DNA of 64,000 nt, from NCBI RefSeq assembly GCF_900119845.1, contig NZ_FPKU01000003.1:551990-615989 (forward strand), read 5' to 3'. This document shows positions 10,794-18,034 of this stretch, piece by piece. The stretch comes from Devosia enhydra (GTDB taxonomy: Bacteria; Pseudomonadota; Alphaproteobacteria; Rhizobiales; Devosiaceae). The notes beneath the pieces are model-generated. The model saw nothing but the letters and a program-made list of their open reading frames with translations. It searched no databases and was not told the DNA's origin. The stretch's first letter is position 1. Every line of letters starts with the position of its first letter. The position numbers were made by a program, and so were the translations under genes.

Positions 10794-10806
10794 GATTATC
10801 GTAATC
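10794..10806. promoter_or_regulatory. Palindromic operator candidate for the Lrp-type regulator
   Basis: GATTA-TCG-TAATC, a perfect 5-bp inverted repeat with a 3-base centre. It lies one base downstream of the -10 box of the minus-strand ATPase promoter, so a bound protein would cover the transcription start. A near-identical element occurs at 13327-13339 (10 of 13 bases the same), upstream of the dipeptidase-family gene. Binding by the Lrp/AsnC protein encoded next door is inferred. Confidence 0.5.
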
Positions 10807-10807
10807 A

Positions 10808-10836
10808 TGTAAAGGCAATTATACGAGTTTTGTCAA
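10808..10836 (-). promoter_or_regulatory. Promoter of the dppDF-like operon
   Basis: On the minus strand TTGACA (10831-10836) is followed after exactly 17 bases by TTTACA (10808-10813). The start codon is about 100 bases downstream at 10707. The -35 is a full consensus match and the -10 is a moderate one. Confidence 0.55.
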
Positions 10837-10939
10837 TTCACCGCGGGGCTGTGGGGCAGCGCTGAGGGGCCATAGAAGGCCGGCGCGAGCTGGTGGTAGA
10901 AGGCGCGAGCGCAGTCAAGAACAACAGGACCTGACCCAC

Positions 10940-11431
10940 ATGAAACCGCAGCAGCTCGACGATATCGACATCCGGCTCATCCGCGAACTCCAGCAGGATG
11001 CGCGGACATCCAATGTCGCGCTGGCGCGGGTGGTCGATCTCACCGAAGGCGCCGTGCGGCGACGGGTGGACAATCTCATCAAATCGGGCGCGCTGCGCAT
11101 CGTCGGCGTGGGCGATCCGGAATGGCTGGGGCTCAAGACCCATGCCGTCATCGGCATGCGCGTCGCTCCCGGGCAGATCGAGCAATTGCTCGAGACGTTC
11201 GCCCGGTTGCGCGAATTTTCCTATGTGTACCAGACGACCGGCCAGTTCGACATCATGGCCGTCGCCTTCTTCCATTCCAACGATCAGTTGCGCGACTTCC
11301 TCACCGGAACGCTCGGCCGGCTCGATGGCGTGCTCGAAACCCAGACCTTCCTCATCATGAAGACCGCCAAGCGGTCCTTCCGCTGGGGCGAGGGCTCGGA
11401 CGAGGACGATCCCACCGACGCCACTCCCTAG
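10940..11431 (+). CDS. Lrp/AsnC family transcriptional regulator
   Basis: 163-residue regulator. The N-terminal helix-turn-helix covers about residues 5-55 (LDDIDIRLIRELQQDARTS, then EGAVRRRVDNLIKSGAL). The RAM ligand-binding domain follows at about 65-145, with VYQTTGQFDIMAV, a typical Lrp core segment. Only 13 bases separate its stop from the downstream permease gene, so it is co-transcribed with the importer permeases and divergent from the ATPase genes. It probably responds to an amino acid or peptide and controls this locus. Confidence 0.9.
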   Translation: MKPQQLDDIDIRLIRELQQDARTSNVALARVVDLTEGAVRRRVDNLIKSGALRIVGVGDPEWLGLKTHAVIGMRVAPGQIEQLLETFARLREFSYVYQTTGQFDIMAVAFFHSNDQLRDFLTGTLGRLDGVLETQTFLIMKTAKRSFRWGEGSDEDDPTDATP

Positions 11432-11444
11432 GACCAAGGACGAC

Positions 11445-12392
11445 ATGCTCCAGCTCATCCTCCTGCGCATTCTGGCCACGGTGCCGGTGCTGCTCGGCGT
11501 ATCGGTGCTCACCTTCTTCCTCATCCGGGCGGTGCCCGGCGATGTGGTCGACGCACTGGCGAGCGAGGAATTCGACAATCCCGAAGCCGCCGCGCAGCTG
11601 CGGCGCATCTTCGGGCTCGACCTGCCGCTGCACGAACAGTTCTGGATGTGGTTCTCCGGGCTGGTGCAGGGCGATCTGGGCACCTCCTTCCGCACCGGGC
11701 GACCGGTGCTGCAGGAGATCATGGACCGCTTTCCCCTGACCCTCGAGCTGACGCTCGCGGCGCTACTCGTCTCGGTGGCCATCGCGCTGCCGCTCGGGGT
11801 CATCTCGGCCACCCGCCGCAATTCACCCCTCGACGGCGGCGTGCGCATCGCCTCGCTGCTCGGCCTCTCGATCCCCAATTTCTGGCTCGGCATCCTGCTG
11901 ATCGCGCTGTTCTCGGTCTATCTGCGCTGGCTGCCCTCGGGCGGCTCGAACAATTTCGCCTTCAGCTGGGACCATTTCAAATATCTGATCCTGCCCGCGG
12001 TGACGCTGGGCACGAGCCTTGCCGCCGAGACCATGCGCATGAGCCGCTCTTCTCTGCTCGAGGTGTTGTCGCAGGATTACGTGCGCACCAGCCGCGCCAA
12101 GGGGTTGAGCGAGCGGCTGGTCATCTTCCGGCACGCGCTGCGCAATTCCCTCATCCCGGTGGTGACGGTAGTCGGCATCCAGGCCGGTGCGCTCCTGGGC
12201 GGCACGGTGGTGGTCGAGCAGATCTTCTCGTGGTCGGGGCTCGGCAATCTGGTCGTCCGGGCCATCAACCAGCGCGATTATCCGCTGCTGCAGGGTCTCA
12301 TCATCTTCCTCGCCTTCTTCTACGTGGCGGTGAGCCTCGTGGTGGACATCATCTATCTCTATCTCGATCCGAGGTTGCGTCGCCGTGGCTAG
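11445..12392 (+). CDS. Peptide ABC transporter permease (DppB-like)
   Basis: 315-residue inner-membrane permease. The N terminus has the standard DppB/OppB pattern (RILATVPVLLGVSVLTFFLI, then VPGDVVDAL). About six transmembrane helices are visible. The EAA-like docking loop includes YVRTSRAKGLSE. It overlaps the following permease gene by eight bases. Co-transcribed with the Lrp-type gene upstream. Confidence 0.93.
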   Translation: MLQLILLRILATVPVLLGVSVLTFFLIRAVPGDVVDALASEEFDNPEAAAQLRRIFGLDLPLHEQFWMWFSGLVQGDLGTSFRTGRPVLQEIMDRFPLTLELTLAALLVSVAIALPLGVISATRRNSPLDGGVRIASLLGLSIPNFWLGILLIALFSVYLRWLPSGGSNNFAFSWDHFKYLILPAVTLGTSLAAETMRMSRSSLLEVLSQDYVRTSRAKGLSERLVIFRHALRNSLIPVVTVVGIQAGALLGGTVVVEQIFSWSGLGNLVVRAINQRDYPLLQGLIIFLAFFYVAVSLVVDIIYLYLDPRLRRRG

Positions 12393-13290
12393 TCCCTCCC
12401 CCAACGCCGTCGCCGCCGCGCCTTCGGCGGCCCCCGCCAAGCCGTCCCCCCGCCCCAGCATCTGGCGCACGGTGCTGCGCGACAAGATCGGCATGTTCGG
12501 GGCGGTGCTCGTCACCCTCATGCTGGGGGCAGCCCTCCTCGCCCAGTGGATCGCGCCGCGCAATCCCACCCAGATCAACGGCCGCGACCGCCTTCAGGGG
12601 CCCAGCGCCACCTACCTTCTGGGCACCGACGAACTGGGCCGCGACCTCCTGAGCCGCGCGCTTTACGGGGCGCAGGTGTCGCTCACCGTCTCGATCACGG
12701 TGGTGACCTTCGCCGCGCTTATCGGCATCAGCATCGGGGTGGCCTCGGGCTATTTCCGCGGCATCCTCGATGGCGTGTCGATGCGGGTGATGGACGTGCT
12801 GTTTGCCTTCCCCACCATCCTCTTGGCCCTTGCCGTCGTCTCGACGCTGGGCACCGACACCCGCAACCTCATCATCGCGCTGACCATCGTCTATGTGCCG
12901 ACCTTTGCGCGCATCAGTCGCGGCGCGGCGATGTCGGTGTCGCGCGAAGTCTATGTCGAGGCGGCCAAGTCGGTGGGCGTGGGGCACCTGCGCATCCTGT
13001 TGCGCTATGTGCTCCCCAACATCACCGCCCCGATCGCGGTGCAGATCACCATCTCGCTCGCCTACGCCATCCTCGTGGAATCCTCGCTCTCCTATCTGGG
13101 GCTCGGGGTGCAGCCGCCGGCCGCCTCATGGGGTTCGATGCTGGCCTCGGGCAAGGTGCACATGGAGCGCTCGCTCTGGCCCTCCCTGGTGCCCGGCATG
13201 TTCATCGTCATCACCGTCCTGGGCTTCAACCTCCTGGGCGATGCGCTGCGCGACTCCCTCGATCCTCGCCTCCGCGCCGCAATGCGTTGA
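12385..13290 (+). CDS. Peptide ABC transporter permease (DppC-like)
   Basis: 301-residue permease starting at GTG 12385 inside the end of the DppB-like gene. The short Ala/Pro-rich cytoplasmic tail is followed by the OppC N-terminal segment with a first helix near residue 35, and then LLGTDELGRDLLSRALYG, a hallmark of DppC/OppC. The docking loop reads YVEAAKSVGVGHLRIL. It forms the heterodimeric channel with the DppB-like protein. Confidence 0.93.
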   Translation: MASPSPNAVAAAPSAAPAKPSPRPSIWRTVLRDKIGMFGAVLVTLMLGAALLAQWIAPRNPTQINGRDRLQGPSATYLLGTDELGRDLLSRALYGAQVSLTVSITVVTFAALIGISIGVASGYFRGILDGVSMRVMDVLFAFPTILLALAVVSTLGTDTRNLIIALTIVYVPTFARISRGAAMSVSREVYVEAAKSVGVGHLRILLRYVLPNITAPIAVQITISLAYAILVESSLSYLGLGVQPPAASWGSMLASGKVHMERSLWPSLVPGMFIVITVLGFNLLGDALRDSLDPRLRAAMR

Positions 13291-13326
13291 TTTGCGAATT
13301 TCGTAGATGTGCCGCAAAAGACTTGA

Positions 13327-13339
13327 GATAATCGGAATT
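13327..13339. promoter_or_regulatory. Second copy of the Lrp-site-like motif
   Basis: GATAATCGGAATT, matching the 10794-10806 element GATTATCGTAATC at 10 of 13 positions. It lies in the 125-bp gap between the permease operon and the M19-family gene, 77 bases before that gene's ATG. It is less symmetric than the first copy. Role inferred from recurrence and position. Confidence 0.4.
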
Positions 13340-13415
13340 CAATAGACAGAAATCGGCGCTGATCGTATTGTCTTGATCAAGCCTCACTGGCGATACGTTC
13401 TGAAAGGGAGCTTCC

Positions 13416-14444
13416 ATGCTGAACACAACCGATCTCAGCGCCTCTGAACAGGCGCGCGTCGAAAAGCTGCACGCCGAAGCCATCGTGATGGATGGTTCGA
13501 TCGTGGTGGAGATGAAGCCGGCCCATTTCGACCGCTACAAGAGCGGCGGAGTGACGGTGGTCAACCACACCGTGTGCGAGCCCTATGCGGACCTCGCCAC
13601 CTCGCTGCGCCAGGTCGACTTCTGCCACAAATGGATCAAGGCGAATTCCGACAAGGTGCTGCGCGCCACCACCATCGCCGACATCCACGAGGCCAAGGCC
13701 TCGGGCCGTGAAGCCATCATCTTCGGGCCCCAGGACACCGAGATGATCGGGCTCGACCTCAGCCTGCTCGGCACCTTCCACGATCTGGGCATCCGCATTC
13801 TGCAGCTGACCTATCAGCGCCAGAACTGGATCGGCACGGGCTGTGGCGAAAAGAGCGACGATGGCCTCTCCAACTATGGCCGCGCCTTCATCAAGGAGAT
13901 GAACCAGCTCGGTATCGTGGTCGACGTCTCCCATTGCGGGCAGACCACCACCGTGCAGGCGATGGAAGCGTCCGAGCATCCCATCATGATCACGCACTCG
14001 TTCTGCGCGAGCCTGTCGCCCCATATCCGCGCCAAGACCGATGAGACCATCCGGGCGCTGGGCCAGCATGGCGGCGTGATGGGCATCACCGGACTTTCGC
14101 CCTATCTCTATTATCCCGACGCCCCCACCAAGCAGCCCGACATGGCCCGCCTCGTCGAGCATATCGACCATGTGGTGGAACTGGCCGGCATCGACAGCGT
14201 CGCCATCGGGCTCGATTTCGACGAGACCTTCACGCCCGAAAAGCGCGCCGAAGGTGCCAAGAAGCACGGCGCCCTGCTCGGCCAGTGGCCGTGGGACGAG
14301 CGTCGCTGCAAATACCTCAACGATGCGGCCGAGTTCCCCAACATCACCGCGGGCCTCGTCAAGCGCGGCTATTCGGATGAGGACATCAAGAAGGTCATGG
14401 GCGGCAACTGGATGCGCGTCATGGAAGCGGTCTGGAAGAAATGA
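13416..14444 (+). CDS. Membrane dipeptidase family (peptidase M19) protein with altered metal ligands
   Basis: 342-residue amidohydrolase-fold protein of the renal dipeptidase family, which splits dipeptides, often with a D-residue at the C-terminal side, using two zinc ions. The second half fits well: His173 in VDVSHCG, His194 in MITHSFC and Asp267 in AIGLDFDE. At the N terminus the usual DGHNDL (His-x-Asp, zinc ligands) reads DGSIVV at residues 26-31. The EGG segment with the bridging Glu reads FGPQDTE near 103-109. The protein may therefore hold one metal or act on something else. AAGGGAG precedes the ATG. It overlaps the FAD oxidase gene by ATGA. Confidence 0.85.
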   Translation: MLNTTDLSASEQARVEKLHAEAIVMDGSIVVEMKPAHFDRYKSGGVTVVNHTVCEPYADLATSLRQVDFCHKWIKANSDKVLRATTIADIHEAKASGREAIIFGPQDTEMIGLDLSLLGTFHDLGIRILQLTYQRQNWIGTGCGEKSDDGLSNYGRAFIKEMNQLGIVVDVSHCGQTTTVQAMEASEHPIMITHSFCASLSPHIRAKTDETIRALGQHGGVMGITGLSPYLYYPDAPTKQPDMARLVEHIDHVVELAGIDSVAIGLDFDETFTPEKRAEGAKKHGALLGQWPWDERRCKYLNDAAEFPNITAGLVKRGYSDEDIKKVMGGNWMRVMEAVWKK

Positions 14445-15586
14445 CGGGTAGCGCTGCTTCTGTCGTCGTCATCGGGGGAGGCGCGGTCGGCATGTCGATC
14501 GCGCTGCACCTGAAATGGGGCGGCGCGAGGGTTCAACTGGTGGAAGCCGGAACCCTCGGTGGGGGCTGTTCGCAGCTCGGCGGCGGCTGGGTCGCCGCGC
14601 AGGGGCGGCGCAACCAGTCGCAACTGGCCTTTGCGCTCGACAGCATCGGGTATTATCCCGAGCTGCTCGCGCGCATCGGCACCGATGCCGGCTTCAGGCG
14701 GGCCGGCTCGTTCCTGCTGCTCGAGACCGAAGAGCAGGTCAGCCAGCGCAGGACCTTTCTGGCCGACCAGATGCGCCTTCCCGGCTATGACGGCTTCGAG
14801 TTCCTCGACCTCAAGCAGTTGGGCGAGATCGAGCCGGCCATCCGCTCGCCGCGCATCATCGCGGGCACCTATCGCGCCAAGGACTGTGCCATCGATCCGC
14901 CGGCGCTCTGCGACGGGCTCGCCTCAGCCATCAGGGCCGAGGGCATCGCGGTGGCTGAGGGTGCGCGCGTCGAAGGTCTCGTGCGCAGTGGCAGCGGCTG
15001 GACGGTGCGCAGCACGGTGGGCGATTTCGTCGCCGATGCCGTGGTGATTGCCGCCGGCCCCCAGGTCGCCCCCCTCGCCGGCATGGCCGGGCTCGATCTG
15101 CCGCTCAACCTGATCTCGGGCCAGATCATGACCACCGAGCCGCAGGCGCCCTATGTGAAGGCGCTGGTGGTGGTGATGCACAACCACGCCATCCCCGATT
15201 GCCCGGCCCGCGACCTGCGCCAGGGCGCCGACGGGCGGCTCTGGATCGGCACAGTCAACCACCACGGCTCGGGCGACGCAAAGGTGCGGCGCGGGGATAC
15301 CGACATCATCCGGCGCGAGATGTCGGCGCTGTTTCCCGAGCTCGCCGATATCCCCTTTACCCATGGCTATGCCGGCACGCGCCCGCTCGCCGAGGACGGA
15401 CTGCCCTGCTACGGCGCGGCCGGTGACGGGCTCTTCATCGCCGCCCCCATGTCGGGCATCGCCGAAGCGGCGGCAGCCGGCCGCACCATGGCCGAGCTCG
15501 TCATCACCGGCACGTCCGCCGCCCTGCCCCAGGCCTTTTCGCCGCTGCGGCTCGTGCCCGGCGCTGCCCGGGGCACGGGCCAGTGA
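14441..15586 (+). CDS. FAD-dependent amine/D-amino-acid oxidase family protein
   Basis: 381-residue flavoprotein of the DAO family (glycine oxidase, sarcosine oxidase and D-amino-acid dehydrogenase relatives). The dinucleotide-binding motif is GGGAVG at residues 12-17, preceded by VVVI. A second FAD contact, GTRPLAEDGLPCYG, lies near residue 310. Start and stop overlap its neighbours (14441-14444; the stop is 35 bases before the binding-protein ATG). Inferred role: oxidative deamination of an amino acid released from the imported peptide, possibly a D- or N-substituted one. Confidence 0.85.
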   Translation: MTGSAASVVVIGGGAVGMSIALHLKWGGARVQLVEAGTLGGGCSQLGGGWVAAQGRRNQSQLAFALDSIGYYPELLARIGTDAGFRRAGSFLLLETEEQVSQRRTFLADQMRLPGYDGFEFLDLKQLGEIEPAIRSPRIIAGTYRAKDCAIDPPALCDGLASAIRAEGIAVAEGARVEGLVRSGSGWTVRSTVGDFVADAVVIAAGPQVAPLAGMAGLDLPLNLISGQIMTTEPQAPYVKALVVVMHNHAIPDCPARDLRQGADGRLWIGTVNHHGSGDAKVRRGDTDIIRREMSALFPELADIPFTHGYAGTRPLAEDGLPCYGAAGDGLFIAAPMSGIAEAAAAGRTMAELVITGTSAALPQAFSPLRLVPGAARGTGQ

Positions 15587-15621
15587 CCATCGACAGTTTC
15601 TGCATCCTCACGGAGGTCAAA

Positions 15622-17211
15622 ATGAAAAGCACATCCAGCCTGAAGCGGCTCATGGCGCTGAGCGCGGCCCTGATGATCGGCGCGTCCGGCATCACCGCGG
15701 TCACCGCTCTGCCGGCCCTTGCCCAGACCGAGACCAAGCTCTCGGACGCCGAGCCTGCCGGTACCCCCGAGCCGGGCGGCCGCATGAGCATGCTCGTGCG
15801 CCTCGATGCCACCAGCCTCGACCCGCATGTGATGACCGAGACGACCGGCTATGTGCTGGCCGAACAGCTCTATGAATCGCTGCTCGAGAACGTGCGCGGC
15901 GAGATCAAGCCGGCCATCGCCGAAAGCTGGGAGATCTCGGAAGACGGCAAGGTCTACACCTTCAAGATCACGCCGGGCCTCACCTTCCACAGCGGCGAGC
16001 CGCTGACCGCCGAAGACGTGAAGTATTCGATCGAGCGCATCATGAACCCGGCGACCGCCTCGCCACGCGCCCGGTCCTATGCCAATATCCAGAGCATCGA
16101 GACGCCCGACGACTTGACGGTCGTGTTCAACCTCGCCTCCCCCAGCGCGCCGTTCCTCGCGCTGCTCTCGACCAATGGCGCCTCGATCGTCGACCAGAGC
16201 GTCATCGAAGGCGGCGGGCTCTCGACCACGGTCGATGCCGGCAGCGGCCCGTTCAAGCTGCGCGAGCACCGCGTGGGCCAGGGCTTCACCATCGACAAGT
16301 TCGACGATTACCGCATCGCCGACCTGCCCTATCTCGATGGCATCGATATCTCGTTCAACCCCGACGACAATGCCCGCGCCGCAGCCATCCGCTCGGGCAC
16401 GGTGGATTTCCTCTGGCGCGCCGCCCCTGAGTTCATCGATTCCATGAAGGCCGACCCCGAGCTGAAGTGGTACGGCGCCTCGGGCACCCTGTCGCTGCAT
16501 GTGCGGCTCAACACCTCCAAGGAGCCGTGGAGCGACGTGCGCGTGCGCCAGGCGGTGTTCTACGCCTTCGACCGCCAGGAAATCCTCGACATCGCCAATT
16601 CGGGCCATGGCCTGCCGCTCAATGCCGGCTATCTGCCGCCCGATCGCTGGGGCTCGCTCAAGGAGCCGATCTATGGCGCTCCCGATATCGAGAAGGCTAA
16701 GGCGCTGCTCGCCGAGGCCGGCTATCCCGATGGCTTCGAGACGACGCTGACGGTGATCTCGACCTCCGCCTTCCAGACCCGTTCGGCCGAAGTCGAGCAG
16801 TACCAGCTCGCCAATATCGGCATCAATGCCGAGCTCAAGCTGGTGGAATCGACCGTCGCCAACGCTGCGCTGCGGGCCAATGATTTCGACCTCTACCAGA
16901 GCGGCTTCAGCCTCAGCCTCGACCCCGACGAGCGCTTCTCCTCGGCCTTCGTTACCGGTGGCGGCACCAATTACGGCAACTGGTCGGATGCCGAGTATGA
17001 CGACCTGATCATCCGTGCCCGCTCCGAGCTCGATCGCGATGCCCGCGAAAAGCTTTACCAGCAGGCCGAGACCATCCTCGCCACGCGCGGGCCGGTAGCG
17101 ATGACCTGGAACTCGTGGGACTATGACGTCGTGGCCAAGAACGTCATGGGCTATGAGGGCGATTCCTCGCCGTCCTACCGCTTCTACAAGTCGATGTGGC
17201 TCGACCAGTAA
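15622..17211 (+). CDS. Peptide ABC transporter substrate-binding protein (DppA/OppA-like, SBP family 5)
   Basis: Periplasmic binding protein of about 529 residues. ATG 15622 is chosen because CGGAGG lies seven bases before it; an in-frame ATG at 15583 inside the upstream gene has no such site. The signal peptide ends ALPALA-Q near residue 36. Family 5 features include LDPHVMTETTGYVLAEQLYE and a YTFKITPGLTFHSGEPLTAEDV-type segment near residue 110 with the usual FHSGEPLTAEDV. It ends in a terminator. It feeds the DppBC/DppDF-like importer at this locus. Confidence 0.93.
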   Translation: MKSTSSLKRLMALSAALMIGASGITAVTALPALAQTETKLSDAEPAGTPEPGGRMSMLVRLDATSLDPHVMTETTGYVLAEQLYESLLENVRGEIKPAIAESWEISEDGKVYTFKITPGLTFHSGEPLTAEDVKYSIERIMNPATASPRARSYANIQSIETPDDLTVVFNLASPSAPFLALLSTNGASIVDQSVIEGGGLSTTVDAGSGPFKLREHRVGQGFTIDKFDDYRIADLPYLDGIDISFNPDDNARAAAIRSGTVDFLWRAAPEFIDSMKADPELKWYGASGTLSLHVRLNTSKEPWSDVRVRQAVFYAFDRQEILDIANSGHGLPLNAGYLPPDRWGSLKEPIYGAPDIEKAKALLAEAGYPDGFETTLTVISTSAFQTRSAEVEQYQLANIGINAELKLVESTVANAALRANDFDLYQSGFSLSLDPDERFSSAFVTGGGTNYGNWSDAEYDDLIIRARSELDRDAREKLYQQAETILATRGPVAMTWNSWDYDVVAKNVMGYEGDSSPSYRFYKSMWLDQ

Positions 17212-17220
17212 CTTCGTTTG

Positions 17221-17242
17221 CCGGCGCGACACGTCGCGCCGG
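17221..17242 (+). terminator. Perfect hairpin after the binding-protein gene
   Basis: CCGGCGCGAC-AC-GTCGCGCCGG, a 10-bp perfect stem starting 10 bases after the stop codon. No T-run follows, so it may protect the 3' end or act together with the terminator 27 bases downstream. Confidence 0.5.
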
Positions 17243-17268
17243 TCCGCCTCTCACATGACGAATAGAGA

Positions 17269-17299
17269 ACGGCCGCCCGATGATCCGGGCGGCCGTTTT
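17269..17299 (+). terminator. Rho-independent terminator of the peptide-uptake operon
   Basis: 11-bp stem ACGGCCGCCCG (17269-17279) pairs with CGGGCGGCCGT (17286-17296) around a 6-base loop and ends in TTTT. It closes the M19-oxidase-binding-protein operon. Confidence 0.85.
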
Positions 17300-17432
17300 G
17301 CATTTGAGTATCGGAGACGGGGACGAGGCGCCGGGGTGTTTCACCACTTCCTTGAAACGGCGCAAAACGCCAAGTCTGCCAGTGGCCGTATTCCCGGACG
17401 GCGAACCGCCGCCCACTTGGCCTTAAAACGCT

Positions 17433-17978
17433 CTATTCGATCCGCGCAGCCGCGACGCCAGCCGTGATGCCGTTGAGCGAGCCGGCGATCTGCACCGGCT
17501 GCGCATCGCCGCGCATACGGAAGGCGATGTTGAAATTGGTGCCCGATTTCATCGCGGTCAGCCGCGCGGCATCCACCTGCAAAGATGCGAGGCACCCCCC
17601 TGCGATGCAGGTCTCGATTGCCAGCGGAAAGGGCGGATTGCCGTCGATGGCCGCCTGCACGCCGGCCGGGATATCGAGCCCCAGCGGCAGCATGATGACG
17701 AGGAAGCCCTGCCCCGCCGCAGCGCCGCGCGCCAGCGAGAACTTGGCGATCGGGCGTCCGGTCTCCTGCACCACGATGGTCTGAGTCAGCGAACAGGCCG
17801 TCTGGCCCTCGCCCAGCGCGGTGCATTCGAACAGCCAGTCCCCGAAGGTCTGCCCGACGCGTGGCGCAGCCTGCTCGGCGGTCTGGGCCATGGCGCTGCC
17901 ACCCAGCATCATGCCGCCCAGCGCCACACCTGCGAAAATGCGCGAGCCCAGGGCCCGCGCGCTGTTCAGTCTCTGCAT
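17433..17978 (-). CDS. Invasion-associated locus B (IalB) family protein
   Basis: 181-residue exported protein. The signal peptide ends GSAMA-Q near residue 31. The mature part matches the IalB family: FGDWLFECTALGEGQTACSL, VQETGRPIAKF, a conserved LPLGLDIPAGV core and a later cysteine pair in ETCIAGGCLAS. Four cysteines suggest two disulfides in the periplasm. IalB was named from Bartonella, where it aids erythrocyte entry, but homologues are widespread in non-pathogenic Hyphomicrobiales with unknown function. GGGGAC precedes the ATG. Monocistronic. Confidence 0.85.
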   Translation of the reverse strand: MQRLNSARALGSRIFAGVALGGMMLGGSAMAQTAEQAAPRVGQTFGDWLFECTALGEGQTACSLTQTIVVQETGRPIAKFSLARGAAAGQGFLVIMLPLGLDIPAGVQAAIDGNPPFPLAIETCIAGGCLASLQVDAARLTAMKSGTNFNIAFRMRGDAQPVQIAGSLNGITAGVAAARIE

Positions 17979-18034
17979 TGGTCCCCGACCGGGCGGAGCG
18001 CCAGGCGCCCCTGCCCGCCTTTTGCGGTTGCGTT

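Noticed and set aside
15409-17232. Minus-strand 607-codon frame opposite the peptide-binding-protein gene
   Set aside because: Shadow frame; the plus-strand product has signal peptide, family motifs, ribosome site and terminator.
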